Position numbers and translations under genes: made by a program. Source: Nephrocerus scutellatus (taxonomy: Eukaryota > Arthropoda > Insecta > Diptera > Pipunculidae). From it: a DNA stretch of 64,000 nucleotides. This document shows positions 22,805 to 34,419 of this stretch, one piece after another; positions within the stretch are counted from its first letter, which is position 1; each line of letters begins with the position of its first letter. Below the pieces are notes generated by a model. That model saw nothing but the letters and a program-made list of their open reading frames with translations. It was not told the DNA's origin and did no database searches. The stretch is from assembly GCA_947095585.1 (NCBI GenBank), contig OX352761.1:22163777-22227776 (forward strand). The letters are read 5' to 3'.

Positions 22805-24860
22805 TTATGTATCAACTTTGGCGCGAGGCCAATAATCTCGCCCGTAAAAAAAATTTTACGGAACCAAATTCAGCCTCGGAAACACTGACGAACGACGACG
22901 ACCACGGCAATGAGAACAGCTAAACGATTTAACATAAGAGTCGCCCTGAATGCAGGGAGAGTAAGTCCTGGGGCTGAGATGTCGGGCGTAGAGATCGGAA
23001 CGACTGGTTCGATGACGAATGTAAGCTAGCGATGGGACGTAAGAATGTTGCGCACAGATCAATGCAAAAATCTCATAAAACGCGGGCACGAGAAGATGAA
23101 TATAAAGAGTACAGAAGATATGCAAAAACAGGTCACCGGCGAAAGAAAGCAGCTTAGGAGAAGAACCTCGTCTGTGAACTAGAACAGAGAGCAATGACCG
23201 CACCAAGCGTGGAAGAGCGCGGTATGACGCAATATACAAAGCGTTGCACATAGAGCGATGGGAAGAGCACATTCATGAGTTGGTAAATGGCCAGCTACAG
23301 GAGGAATTGGAGGCTCCACCAATGACTGAAGACCATACTCTGCTGCCGCCACCGAGCAAAGAAGAAGTTAGCTGAGCGATAAATCGGCCCAAAATAATAA
23401 GTCCCCGGGGTCAAATGGGATCCCAGCGGAACTGATTAAAATAGGAGGCCCCACAATTAACCAAGCAATGAATGAAATAATAGTACAAATATGGGAGGAA
23501 TAAGCGATGCCAGATGGAGTGCCTGGAATAGTTATATTCTGGGCGGCCTAGAACTGCTTGGTGGTGCTTGCTTTAGAGTCCTAGAAGTAAGTAAGTAAGC
23601 CCAAGAACTTATATCTAAACGAACCGAAATCATTAATACTAAATCTCACCAAGATAGCCTTTGGTACCACGGGAGTTGTCTTGCCCAACGGACCGGTTTG
23701 ACCGTAAGGTTGACCGGGTCTGTAGACAACTATGGATGCGGACCCAGTTAGTTCTGGGGATGTGACGTGGGGCTGTGGTTTACTACCCATATGCAGGTAG
23801 AGCACAGTATTGGTAACATCAGAGGTGTTCATGGTGTTACCAATCATGGTAAATTAGTGGAACCACCTGATGTTACCGATACGGTGGTTGCTCGGCGAGG
23901 AGTTACGCATTATAAAACCGGTTACCGTCATCCCTTAAATCGGCATCGGCACGACCGTGCGATTTTGCGTTTCTTGTAGGTACTCATGTTAATCCAATAA
24001 ACAGTTTCTGTGCCCCATACATAAGAAAGGAGATATCAAAAAATGTAGCAATTATCGTGGTATAACTTTGTTGAGTACCGCGTATATGATTTTCTCCTCT
24101 ATCCTTCAAGACAGGATAGCCCCATACGCTTAAGGTATCATCGGTCCATCACAGGCGAATCAACAACTGATCAGATTTACACCCAGGTGAAAAATGCCTA
24201 AAATTTCAAAACTCACTACACCATCTTTTTATAGACTTCAAAGCCACCTATGATAGCATAGCCAGTGTAGAACTTTATAAAGCCATGAGAGAATTCGGCA
24301 TCCCAAATAAACTGACGAGACTATGTAGGTTGACCATGACCAATGTTATAAGCCAAGTAAAAATATTCGGATCACTATCAAGCCCATTCATTATTATCTA
24401 TAACGGTCTCTGAAAAGAAGGTCTGTCAAGACTCTTCAAATCGAGGAATTTTACAATAACATCCAAGCTGCTGGTGTATAAGACAATGGTCATACCAGTA
24501 CCTACATATGGATCCGAGACTTGGATGCTTAGCAAAAAGCATTCTGAACTCTTAGCCGCGTTCAAGAGTAAAGTCTTTTGAATAATTGTTGGCCCCGTAT
24601 ATGAGGAAGGACGATTCCGGAGACTCTATAATGATAAGATCTACAAACGTTACCTCGATGTCGATATCTTGAAGAGAATTAAGCTCAGTTTGCTCCGGTG
24701 GGTAGGACAGTTAGCTCGCATGATCTAAGAGGATTCTGGTCTAAAAGTCCTTTGCGGTAGGATTTATGGAACACGACAGCGAGGCTGGCCAAGCTTACAA
24801 AAAAGAGCTTATCTGCAAAAATTCTTAGAATGGCTGTCCCTATTCATCGGTCACAGAGTG
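22805..24860 (+). mobile_element. RTE-like element, family B, interrupted by repeat C
   Basis: The start (GCGAGGCCAATAATCTCGCCCG) matches the reverse of 31,580-31,640. A deletion then joins the 5' region to the endonuclease/RT linker. The APGS region is at about 23,390 and LCAPYIRKE at about 24,015. FIDFKATYDSIASVELYKAM...GIPNKLTRL (motif A) is near 24,230. A post-RT region follows with YKTMVIPVPTYGSETWMLSKK and LLRWVGQLARM near 24,700. YADD is missing through deletion at about 24,410. The insert 23,520-24,003 is repeat C. Many stops are present. Confidence 0.75.
23520..24003 (-). repeat. Repeat C copy inserted in the family B element
   Basis: Family B sequence stops at about ATGCCAGATGGAG (23,507-23,519) and resumes at CTGTGCCCCATACATAAG (about 24,007). 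The intervening ~480 bases are the reverse of repeat C at 13,500-14,050. Confidence 0.55.
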
Positions 24861-25429
24861 TATTTCCAAACGCAGCTGCTAATTGGTGTAATGCGTCTGG
24901 CTCGCGATTCGTGTGTGACTCGTGCGACTCTTGTGGAATATATGCCGCATGTGGCGCAAGTGACGTTTGTGATGGGTGTGTGAATGTGAATGTTTGATTT
25001 CTATCTTATTTGAGGCACTTTTTAACCAACTTCCGCACGTCCTACAGAGCTGAGCTTTTCTAAGCACTCTGGTTCGATGTATTTGGGTGTGGCGTATTGC
25101 ATAGCGTGTGCCGCGAGTGACGTGTTGGACAAAGAAGAGTCCGTTTAGTGTAGCTGCAGCGATACTGATAATGGTTACAATTAATATACTCACGTAGTAT
25201 ATTCTGTACACCACTTAATCTAAAACAAAAATACCTCTTTTTAAAAACTTTTATTTAACTTGACCGACTGTTTTTCTCTTATTTTCGACATACTTTTAAC
25301 CAACTTCACGTCTTAAAAAACTGTAATTTTGCCAGCAGCTTAGTCTCATGGGTAATTTCTGAGATGTGGCGTTTGGAACATTTGACTATCGTAAAAGTGG
25401 ATATTATTTTCAAATTTTTAAAACGAAAT
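24861..25429. other. Intergenic, no gene recognised
   Basis: A minus-strand frame of 111 codons (24,879-25,214) begins with a hydrophobic stretch and has a His-rich tail, but it lacks an ATG start and a recognisable domain. I do not call it a gene. Confidence 0.4.
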
Positions 25430-25550
25430 TTTATGCTTATGTCGATGTAAAAATACATAAAAGCTCTCTTCTCTTCTCTATGATGAAGGGATAATCTTTC
25501 AACATGATAACGCGCCGTGTCATCCAGCCATGCTATTCTGTCTCGAAGTG
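25430..25550 (+). mobile_element. Tc1-like transposase scrap
   Basis: Bases 25,489-25,533 translate to IIFQHDNAPCHPAM, the motif around the second catalytic Asp of Tc1-like DDE transposases (FQxDNAPCH). The preceding bases (YVDVKIHKSS...) are compatible with the same domain, but the copy is very short and has no terminal repeats in view. Confidence 0.5.
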
Positions 25551-25555
25551 TATGT

Positions 25556-25645
25556 ATGTATCATCATCATCATGCTATTTGGCTTCACAACTGGAGTCCG
25601 GTCCTGGACTCCAGTAGGTCCTCCCGAAAAAAATCTTTCCACCTT
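25556..25645 (+). repeat. Dispersed repeat with TCATCATCAT...GGCTTCACAACTGG
   Basis: A diverged copy of the motif at 5967-6030 and 57,140-57,215 (CAT triplets, TTTGGCTTCACAACTGGAG, CGGTCCTGG, CTCCCG). Confidence 0.5.
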
Positions 25646-26128
25646 TCAAGCCGTGTTAATCCAGTTTCTCATTCCTAGACTCTCACTTCATCCTGGCGTC
25701 ATGGTATATATGTATAGGTACTTGATAATTGTTGGACGTTGTGATATCTCTTTTTTAATATGGAATGACATGTATAAGTGTCCCCGTCAGTACTTTAAGT
25801 GGCATTCTCGGCAAAGCAACTTTAATTCTATCCACATAATAGCTCTGTATTTAGCATTAGAACCTCATCCAGATATGTACGAGTATTTAATTATCACACA
25901 TTGCACGCTTGCACGTGTAGGCATGTAGGTAGGTCGATTTTATCGTTAATTTATTTACGAGTGACTGTCATAATTACGGTGACCATCTGTCCTGTATTTC
26001 CGGGTACAGTATTTAAACAGCTTGTCCTCAAAATTTTATTAAGCGCTACGAAACTTAAAAATATTCTGTATTTCTTCTTTAGCCATATTACAGTGTAGTT
26101 GAATATTGGATTTATTTTTATTTTTTTA
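25646..26128. other. Intergenic, no gene recognised
   Basis: AT-rich. No coding sequence or repeat is supported. Confidence 0.5.
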
Positions 26129-26160
26129 CTAGCGGAAATACCGGCGTTTCCCGGCAGCAG
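26129..26160 (-). repeat. Candidate Helitron 3' terminus (hairpin + CTAG)
   Basis: On the minus strand, CCGGGAAACGCCGG (26,141-26,154, a CCGG/CCGG stem with a 6-base loop) is followed by TATTTCCG and CTAG at 26,132-26,129, then T. Helitrons end in a short hairpin followed by CTRR with a host T next. The joined sequence upstream on this strand is LOA-like RNase H, not Helitron coding. No matching 5' TC end was identified. Confidence 0.4.
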
Positions 26161-26715
26161 CCCAGTTGACACCACAGTAGGGTTCAGATCCTATGATCGC
26201 AGATTCCGAGCCAGCCATAGCTATTTCATTTGCAGATCCGTTGCCTGTAATTCCTTGATGACCAGGGACCCAGCCGAGTTTAACTCTGTTGTGTCTGGCA
26301 AGAGATTGCAGTGCATCGTAAGAGTTTTGGACTAAAAACGAGTTTATTAAGTTGGACGAAAGCGCTTTAAGTGCTGCCTGGCTAACTGAAAAGATATACA
26401 TTCTAGCGCCATTAATTCCTTTACTTACGTTCATCCTGGCGAAGAGGGCATGGAGTTCTTCCTGGGAAGCCGTGGTACTTTTACCAATCGAGACTTTGGT
26501 GATGGATTCAAAGACACCAGCTGCAACTCAAGTTTCCATATTCGATTCATCTCTGAACCAAACATGACCTCTAGCGTCCAGTGCAGTGCGTCTAGCAGCC
26601 ATCTTCCTTATGAAGATTTTGCAAGGGTGAAAGCCCTACAACAGCTTCTAATACAGTTATGGGGCAGGTGCGCATGTCACCCTTTATACCAAGAAAGGCA
26701 ATTCTTTGTAGCTTC

Positions 26716-27535
26716 TGTAAGGAACAAAATTCGTCCACATGCCATATACTTTATCCAAATTCGGGTGAACCCTGTACCCACGCAGTGCAGCCAATAAACG
26801 CATATGAAAGTAAAACTTCAACAGCAACATCACGCCACTGGACTGGCCAATCACATCGCAGCACGTGACTTAAAGATTTCGCAACGCAAAATGGTATAAA
26901 AGGTTGACGTCACTCTGCTCATCGACGTAACGACGCAACGCTCGTTTAAGGTTCACGTCGAGGTGTCGATCATAGCTCACGTCACCCAAGTTCACGTCAG
27001 GCTCTCAACGCTTTCGTGAAGGTGTCACTCAAGGCTGATTTCGCTCGGGCTCGTAAGACCCTAATGCATCACGATCGTCTCAGGCTAACGCATGCTCAGG
27101 GTGCACACTTATCTCAGGCTAACGCTCACGCAATGCTCAGGAGTCACAATCGTCTCAGGCTAACGCACCGCTCAGGGTCCACGCACTCAGGCTCGTCAGA
27201 CTGACGATCGTCAGGCTCACGATCAGGAATCGCTCAGGATTCACGCACACAGGCTCGTCAGACTCACCGCAAAGTCTCTCGTACTCAGGCTCGTCGAATT
27301 CACATTACAGACGTAAAGACTCACGCACTCGGGCAGAGGATTACAGGATTATACATCGCATTATCGACACATCTGGCATATAATCTGAATTGTAAACACC
27401 TAAACAAATTACGTGGAGAAATAAAGACTAAATTTAATTGAATGTCCCACAAATATAAAATTTATTGTAACGACCATATTTAATTTGAACCCTGGTCACC
27501 CTGAGTTTAGCCCCGCCTGGGAAAACTCCGTTACA
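26716..27535 (+). mobile_element. Solo LTR (820 bp) with 4-bp target duplication
   Basis: The element begins TGTAAGG at 26,716 and ends CGTTACA at 27,535, giving 5-bp inverted termini TGTAA/TTACA. It is flanked by CTTC on both sides (26,712-26,715 and 27,536-27,539). The uninterrupted target GTAGCTTCTGAAAC is preserved in the related copy near 17,780, which fixes both borders. A TATAAAA lies at 26,895 and an AATAAA at 27,420, as expected for LTR promoter and polyadenylation signals. A 4-bp duplication suits Ty3/gypsy. It has no internal coding region. Confidence 0.85.
26960..27345 (+). repeat. Diverged CTCAGGCT/CACGC arrays inside the solo LTR
   Basis: Many interspersed CTCAGGCTAACGC, GGCTCGTCAG and CACGCACTCAGG words form a loose tandem array within the LTR's transcribed part. 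The partial LTR at 9190 has fewer such units. Confidence 0.6.
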
Positions 27536-27855
27536 CTTCTGAAACTTATTTTCCGTTGTCCGTTCAAGAACTTTCGGCCACCAAACGATGGGTGCGTACC
27601 TCATAATAGGTCTCACCATCATTATATACATCCAATGTATCATGTTAGGATTTTGGCCCCAAGTTCTGCCGTAGAGGCGTCTACTGGCCAACAAGGCCCG
27701 AGTGGCGCTTTCAATGGGGGACTTGTTATGAGAATTCTAGTTTAGCCGTTTATCAAGGATGACGCTAAGATATTTAACCTCACTGGAATAATGTAACATG
27801 GTACCATTGATGATGATAGGTCCCAAATTGACCAGTCTTCTTTTCGTGAAAGCTG

Positions 27856-29230
27856 ACCCACTTAGCTTTGTATGAAGCGCAAGTTACTATACTAATGTTG
27901 GTATTGGTTAAATAGTTAAGGCCATTGCAAAAGAAAGGTGGTAAATGGAGGATCCGTTTTTGAGAAATGGCTTGGCACGTACAGAGAAACTGGAGAATGG
28001 TCTCCTCCTCCTCCTCTTCCATACAGCTTCTGCAGAAGTCTTTCCTAGACAAGTTGTTCCCTCTGACCGCCTACAATTAGTGTTTTCGGTAGCATCCCTA
28101 TTTAGCCTGAGTTTACATGTAGCGATTAGTATGACTAAAGAACCATTTTCAGGTAAAATGCGCAGTGTAGTTCTATGTTTGGCGAGTTGGTCAGTCTTAC
28201 AATTTTCTGGAATGTCTCCATGTCTCTTTCCATCTCCTTGAAGATGCGGATATCCTTTTCGGATATCACGCATTTCTCTTCAGCCAAGAAAACACACCAT
28301 TGATCGACATAATCTTACCCTGGAAAACACTTCAGTGATTAGGAAGACGGAAAGAGAGCCTAAAATTTAGTCTTTTTGAGAAAAAACCCCTCCGCCAACC
28401 CCATGATCAGTTTTTGACCCATCTGTGTAAAAATATATATCTTGTATATGAGCTGCTTCTTCACAGAATGATCTGGTGGGGATGATGAATTTGTTGAATT
28501 GAAGCTGCGAAATGGTGTAGTTTGTATTTCCTGCTATTTCCGCTACTTACTACTTGTCTACTGAAAATGTCGAGTGGTGTAAGGTTGAACAGAATATCTG
28601 GTGCAGCGGAGGGAGTTGGGAGGGAGTGCTCTGCTCATACATAAACAAGCTAATCTACGGACTTTGCTTAGCAGTTACTGTTTTCTTTAAGGCAGTCCAC
28701 CATACAACAACACCGTATAGAAGTGTCTTACTACCGCTGTATATAGACAATGAGTGATATGGGGTTGATGACCCCATTTGTTTCCAGTGTTTTTTTTTTT
28801 TTGCCTGAGAAGCGTGCCATTGTGGCTTTACGAACTCTTTCTTGTATGTTTGGTTCCAGCTTAGCTTTCTATCCTAAATAATACCTAAATACTTGGCTTT
28901 ATCAGAAAAAGATAAGCTTGTACCCCTAATAGAAGTCAAAATGTGGAATTTTGTGTTTCCTAGTAAAGAGGACAAGTTTAATTTTGTGGGGACACCGTAC
29001 ACCGTTTACCCCTTAACCGCAACGATCTGCCCATCTCATTATCTTGTTGAAAGCATTTCGTAGGAGTACCCTTAAGATGTTTGGTTGCTTTCCTGAGAAG
29101 GCAATAGCAACGTCATCTGCATAAGCGACAACTCCGCAGCCATCCCTTTTCATTCATTTCAGCTGCTCATTCACCTAAATTCCATAAAAGCGGGGATAGG
29201 ACGGGCTTTCTCTGCAGACAGATCTATATT
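27856..29230 (-). mobile_element. LOA-like fragment, family L2 (RT palm, RNase H, zinc motif)
   Basis: Minus-strand blocks: GVVAYADDVAIAFSGK (RT catalytic YADD, about 29,145-29,098); a post-RT linker with stops; the start of RNase H near 28,420 (FTQMGQKLIMG); a TNCRRSEGTTC segment (about 28,070-28,040); and a C-terminal DFCRSCMEEEEEETILQFLCTCQ Cys-rich motif at 28,050-27,985. It joins family L1 at 27,855. The sister copy is at 60,946-62,480 (+). Confidence 0.7.
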
Positions 29231-29249
29231 TACCCTGTTTTCTGATATC

Positions 29250-29700
29250 TTTATATATAAAAACGATTGTGTATATATTTGTGTAACCTCATACCGCCTA
29301 AGCCCGTAAAGACATATTCACACTATATGTTCGTTTGGTGCTCCAATAAGTATGTATTTTTTTCTTTGAACCGGTAGGTGGAGCTGGAATGGAAATTTCT
29401 ACGTAAATGTACAGCTATGCTTGGTCTAGATATACTCATATTAAAGCTATATTCACAATATATTTTCGATTGGTGACCTTAAAAGGTTTACTTTTTTTGA
29501 GCCCGATAGATGGCGCTGGAATCAAGATATTTTTCAAATGTGTATCTTCAAATATAAAAATGATTGTATATATATATGTATATGTATTCGCAGTACGCCT
29601 AAACCACCGGAAGTATAGAAGCCATATTCACACCATATGTTTGTTTTTTTATCAGTTCTCTATTTAAAGGAATTTTTTTGCTTTTCTTGTGTTGAAATAA
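29250..29700 (+). repeat. Three degenerate ~145-bp units, Helitron-5'-end-like
   Basis: The phrase ATTCACACTATATGTTCG is found at about 29,317, and variants follow near 29,451 and 29,629. Two units begin with TCTTTATATATAAAAACGATTG or TCTTCAAATATAAAAATGATTG, a style common at Helitron 5' ends. No hairpin-CTRR end was found nearby. The assignment is tentative. Confidence 0.4.
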
Positions 29701-30829
29701 TACCTATTTTTTGTTGTCCCCTATTTCGCTCATTAAAATATGGTCACCCTAGTCATAATGCATGTGATTGGGTTCCGATGGCGCATTTCCCGAACAATTG
29801 AACGTCATATTGAAATTCTATTGCGGATATTAGTCACCACCAACAGCAGCGATTTACGTGCATTCTTTGCCCAATTCCTAGCTGAGCTAGTTACTTGGTG
29901 TTCCAGATATCAGAATACCGCACCACCTCAACTTATGTCCGTAACACAACGATGACTGATAGAATTCCGCTTTAACAGCGGGTGACAGTAGGACAAATGG
30001 GAGAAGAACAAACCACACTAACAGTTAGTATTGTGGATTGTGATAAGGTTCACAGACTTCTTAACTTCTTTTACACAAAGAACCCTGAACGCAGGGGCAA
30101 AAAATTAATCCCTTGAGCAAAGCGGGGAGACGACAGATGACAGCGAGACCCGGACACACGAGTGATTAATGCGATTCGCCTTTTCTGTAGATATGCAAAA
30201 AAGTGGAATGCATTGTTTTTGGTGTCTGGGGGGAAGTCAGTCGACTTCTTCACCATGCCACCGTAACCGCACCAGCATAGCAACAACATAGTTCTACATT
30301 GTGCTAAAGAAAACTTAACTCAATTATTTATTTTGTTTATGTCATAAAAATTTATTGCATGCAATTTTTCACTTCTCCTTATTACTTGAGACTTAGAGCG
30401 AACAAGAGTTCCTTGTTCGTTGATAATCTTGTAGCCAACAGCTCCACAGCTAACAAAGACTCCTCGCTTCGATGGAATTAGTATAGTTATGGTTGTATGT
30501 GTACTTGAAGTTGAAGCTGGTACTTCTTCAACTTCAACACTACTATACCTATAACAACTATACATACAGTGCGCTTCGCTTGATTAGAAGCACATCATTT
30601 CGGGAAATAAATATGTCAGGAAAAGAAAACATAAGTGTAGTTTGTCGTTAATATTTACAAACTCTAGTTTTAAAAAATATTCAGAACAAGATAACTTTTT
30701 GCCAAATGAGTCAGAATGGTATGTATTTAAATCGGTTCATATGATTAAAAGCACCCTACTTTAAAAAAGGATTTGGTTTTTTTATTAAAATTGATTTCTT
30801 ACTTTAAACTAGCTAGAGTTACCTGGCTG
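29701..30829. other. Intergenic, no gene recognised
   Basis: Short frames only, and no domain was recognised. Confidence 0.5.
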
Positions 30830-31640
30830 TCCCCACAATTAGTTTATTTGCGATGCCGAATTCTCTCATGGCTTTATAAAGTTCTACTCTGGCTATGCTA
30901 TCATAGGCGGCTTTGAAGTCTATAAAAAAAAATGGCGTAGTGAGTTTTGAAACCCTAGACATTACATTCGTCATCGAACCAGTCGTTCCGATCTCTACGA
31001 CTACTGCCTAAGATGGAGTCAGCAGTACTAATGACAGTATTCTTAAGGCGTATCCATTTCTCTTCTACGCCTGACCTCTCAGCCACTGGACTTACTCTTC
31101 CTGCATTTAGGGCGAGTCCTATAGCTTGACCGTAGTTGTTTCTGGTCTGTTCGTTGAGAAAGCCAGCCGTGTTGACTCGAAAATGATTCGTGGATGCAAT
31201 CCGCGCTCGGGGCACCATACCAACAAGATAGTGGTCCGAGTCGACTTTTTCACCATCTGGGGAATCCGCTGTAGGTGCGCGAACGTTTATGAGGCTTATG
31301 TTTTTAAATTTGTTGCTTTAATGCCGATAACGGTGGATTTCATTCTTTTAGAATGACTAGAAACCCCACCCCGATATTCAAGACACCATTCCCCGTCCAC
31401 CGTATCTCCTGGATTGCTATTATGTCAGCCTTATATTTAGACAGGGAATCGGTCAGCTGCTTCGCATCTCGAGCTATATAAAGTGAGCGTGCGTTCAATG
31501 AGAAAGTTCATAAATCGTTTAGCCGGTTTCGATGCCGTGGTCGTCGTCGTTCATCAGTGTATCCGAGGCTGATTTTGAGTTCCGTAATAATAATTTTTTA
31601 CGGGCGAAGTTATTGGCCTCGCGCCAATCTTACTTTGAAG
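30830..31640 (-). mobile_element. RTE-like element fragment, family B, endonuclease end
   Basis: On the minus strand the 5' region is followed by apurinic-type endonuclease motifs: SKYKADIIAIQEIRWTGNG, then EKVDSDHYLVGMVPRARI with the catalytic SDHY. A linker follows (EEKWIRLKNTVISTADSILG). It then jumps to the RT motif A region (FYRLQSRL / YDSIARVELYKAM type). The RT fingers are deleted. The frames are broken. Confidence 0.7.
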
Positions 31641-32643
31641 GGACTACGCCGATCATTCCGCTTTTCCTGCATTGGAGGAAAATTACCGGCGGCCACCACC
31701 AGTCAGAGACAGTTACGGTCACCTGCAATTCTAGAGCATTCTGTGTTATTCCCCCTATTCTGATGCTGACCGTTAACTTGTTCTCTTATAATTTTCCATT
31801 CATTCATTTTCCTCAATTCACCATTGCATTCAAAATGAGCTACCGTTTCTTTTTCCCGCATCATTCTTTCTTCTCAAAATTACCTGCTTCTAATCTAATG
31901 AACCGCAGTGTACAACAATACCAATGCATATACTGAAGGCGGTGCACTCAGCTGTAGCGAACGACTGCATGGGATTTAATTTTTCTTCTATATTATTTGG
32001 AAGATGGTGGATGATTGGTTGTTTTCCACTTTTCGGTTTCCGGTTTCATGGCGGTGCGGATTAAAAACGATGCAAATCTGGAAAAATTAAATGCTAAGAA
32101 AAGTGAATGAGAAGCGAGTGGCTGCGTCGTTTGTCGTCGCAATGAAAGGAAGGAAAGCTACCGCAAAAAGCAGACCATCTCGACAAAGTTATCGTCAAGC
32201 AACAAATCGTCCTCACCGCAGTGACCGCACCAATTATGCCCCGCTTTCTCTGGTGTTACTTGTTACAAGGCTCGTTGGTGTTTGTGATAACAAAATTATC
32301 GCAGCTGATGTTTCGGGTTGTTGCTGCTGCTGGGTATTAAATAGCAATTTTCTTCGGATGATTCATGGCCATTTTATTTAGTGGCAATTCGTTTTTTGGG
32401 ATTTCCTTTATTCTTCTTCCTTTGTAGTCAAAGAAAGAGAGAGAGAAGTTTAAAAATTTTAATGCTGTTGACTTAAATTGATTGCGCGGAATTATGCAGA
32501 AATTGTGGAATTTTGCAAACGAACTTTCCACCACATTACAGGATTTATACATCAGATGCCTTTTTGGGATAATTGAAAAATATACTTACCTACTGAAGAA
32601 TAAACGATTTGAAAGTGCAATGATACTTCTTTCTTTCTTTCCT
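31641..32643. other. Intergenic, no gene recognised
   Basis: Open frames of 60-134 codons occur, but none has a recognisable domain, and I cannot pair any with convincing splice sites. Confidence 0.5.
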
Positions 32644-34120
32644 TTACTCCGCGGGGGAGCATAGGGCTTCTACAAACGCCCGCCAACGAACTCGATTTAT
32701 CGCCTGAGGTTTCAAGAGACGCCACTCGGTCCCCTGGGATCTTGCTACCTCTTCTATTGTCCTTTTCCATGTCTTGCTAGGACGGCCAGTTCGGCGGCTT
32801 CCTTGTGGATTCCAGTCGAGCGCTAGTTTCGTAATATCGTCCGATGGCTTTCTTAAAGTGTGGCCAATCCAGCTCCATTTTCGTCGTCTGCTGGTGATCG
32901 CGATTTCTTCCTGCTGCGTTACTCTCCACAAGTCTTGATTGGTGATAATTTCCGGCCTTAAGCACTTGTTGGCGAAGACTTGGAGGCGCGTTGCAATTGA
33001 CTCTGTGACTTTCAACGTTTCGCAGCCATACAAAAGTACTGAGAGAACGTTAGATCTGAAGATCGTTAGCTTCAGATTCCGGGAGATTTTCGAGGAGTTC
33101 CAGATATTATTTAGCATACTATGGAAGTGTCGCACCTTGTTGACACGAGAGCACGCATCCGATTCAGCACCACCATTTTTTGACATCCAGCTGCCCAAAT
33201 AACAAAACTTATCGACTTCCTCTATCTGATGTCCGTCAATCGAGAGATCACATGTTCCCCTATCGTTAACGCGAAGTAGTTTTGTTCTTGAGACGTTACG
33301 TTTTAAATCCACTTTGTTAGCGTGGAGTTCTAGTGAGTTTAATTTTCGCTCCATGTTACCTAGAGATTGTGGTAGGAGACAGATATTATCGGCATAGTCC
33401 AGGTCTTGTAGGCGGTGAAAAACATTCCATTGGAGTACGGGTTACTATATTCATCACCCAGTCGATGACAATTGTGAAAGCAATAGTGACAAGGTGCAAC
33501 CTTGCTTGATTCCCGAGTAGATGTTTAAAGGTGAGCCAAGATGACTGTTATGAATGACGCGGCATATTGAGTCGCGGTACAGCTCCTTAATGATGTTAAT
33601 AAGTTTTCCCGGAACACCATAGCTAGAAAAAATCATGTTTCGGCCCACGCTATCAAAAGCGCGTTTAAAATCTACAAAAACCATATACAAAGGAGAGTGA
33701 TACTCAACTGACTGTTCAATGATTATACGCAGGGTGTTAATTTGATCAGTACAAGAACGGTTTGGGCGAAAGCCTCCTTCTTCATTTCACAAAAGTGGCT
33801 CTAACGTATTCCGTAAGCGCCTAGCTATTATAGAGGAGATCACTTTGTTTATGGTGTTTAGCAGAGTAATTCCTCTCCAGTTTTCGCAATTGCTCAAATC
33901 ACCTTTCTTGGGGAGTTTGACTATTAAGCCTTCTTTTAACGATGATGGAATGGATTCAGATTCCCAGATATCTTGATATGTCGCATGCAATGTTCGCGTA
34001 GTTAACTCGACGTCGGCTTGAAGGAGTTCTGCGTAGATGTTGTCAATGCCTGCTGCTTGATGAACAGAGACTATACTACGACATGTGCAGTAGAGGTTTG
34101 CTTCATTCTATTCTATTGGC
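32644..34120 (-). mobile_element. Non-LTR retrotransposon fragment, family A, longest coding copy
   Basis: Minus-strand order: GLIVKLPKKGDLSNCENWRGITLLNTINKVIS; FRPNRSCTDQINTLRIIIEQS; MVFVDFKRAFDSV (motif A); GIKQGCTLS; then YADNICLLP at about 33,395. A 236-codon open stretch (33,354-32,644) carries FCYLGSWMSKNGG, LYGCETLKVTES and the C-terminal RRRKWSWIGHTLRKPSDDITKLALDWNPQG. It has the least damaged C-terminus of the three family A copies, but the YADD is YADN and the palm is frameshifted. Confidence 0.8.
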
Positions 34121-34419
34121 AAATATTAATATTATAATTTTTAAATACGATTAAATTAAGTCTATAATTAAGCAATACGATTAAATAAAAAAAAATTATT
34201 AAAGGGCTTAAAAATTAATAATAATCAATATTGATTAAATTAAAAGGCGCAAGTCACTTGAGAAATTGATTAGTTCCAGAAATTCCAGTTCCTAATAAAC
34301 ATATCCCACAATTTCCATGGGAACAAGTTTTGCAGTCTTAGTCCAACATACCGAATTTCATGCGAATCACAGGCTTAGGTCCTGAAATTCATTGATGCTG
34401 TTCACGGACACGGAACCAA

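Larger units (their letters stand above)
26133..27855 (-). mobile_element. LOA-like fragment, family L1, split by a solo LTR
   Basis: Minus-strand order: KKTGQFGTYHHQ and the post-RT region (27,855-27,690); ASRRLYGRTWGQNPNMIHWMY (27,690-27,630); then a solo LTR (27,535-26,716); then the LEYG-equivalent segment, and RNase H with SQAALKALSSNLIN, LQSLARHNRVKLGWVPGHQGITGNGSANEIAM (26,400-26,170). It joins family L2 sequence at about 27,856. Confidence 0.75.

Noticed and set aside
24879..25214. A small secreted His-rich protein on the minus strand
   Set aside because: It has no ATG at the start and no domain, and lies in low-complexity sequence.
31532..31936. Gene of 134 codons on the plus strand
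   Set aside because: No recognisable domain, and its first part overlaps the reverse of family B 5' sequence.
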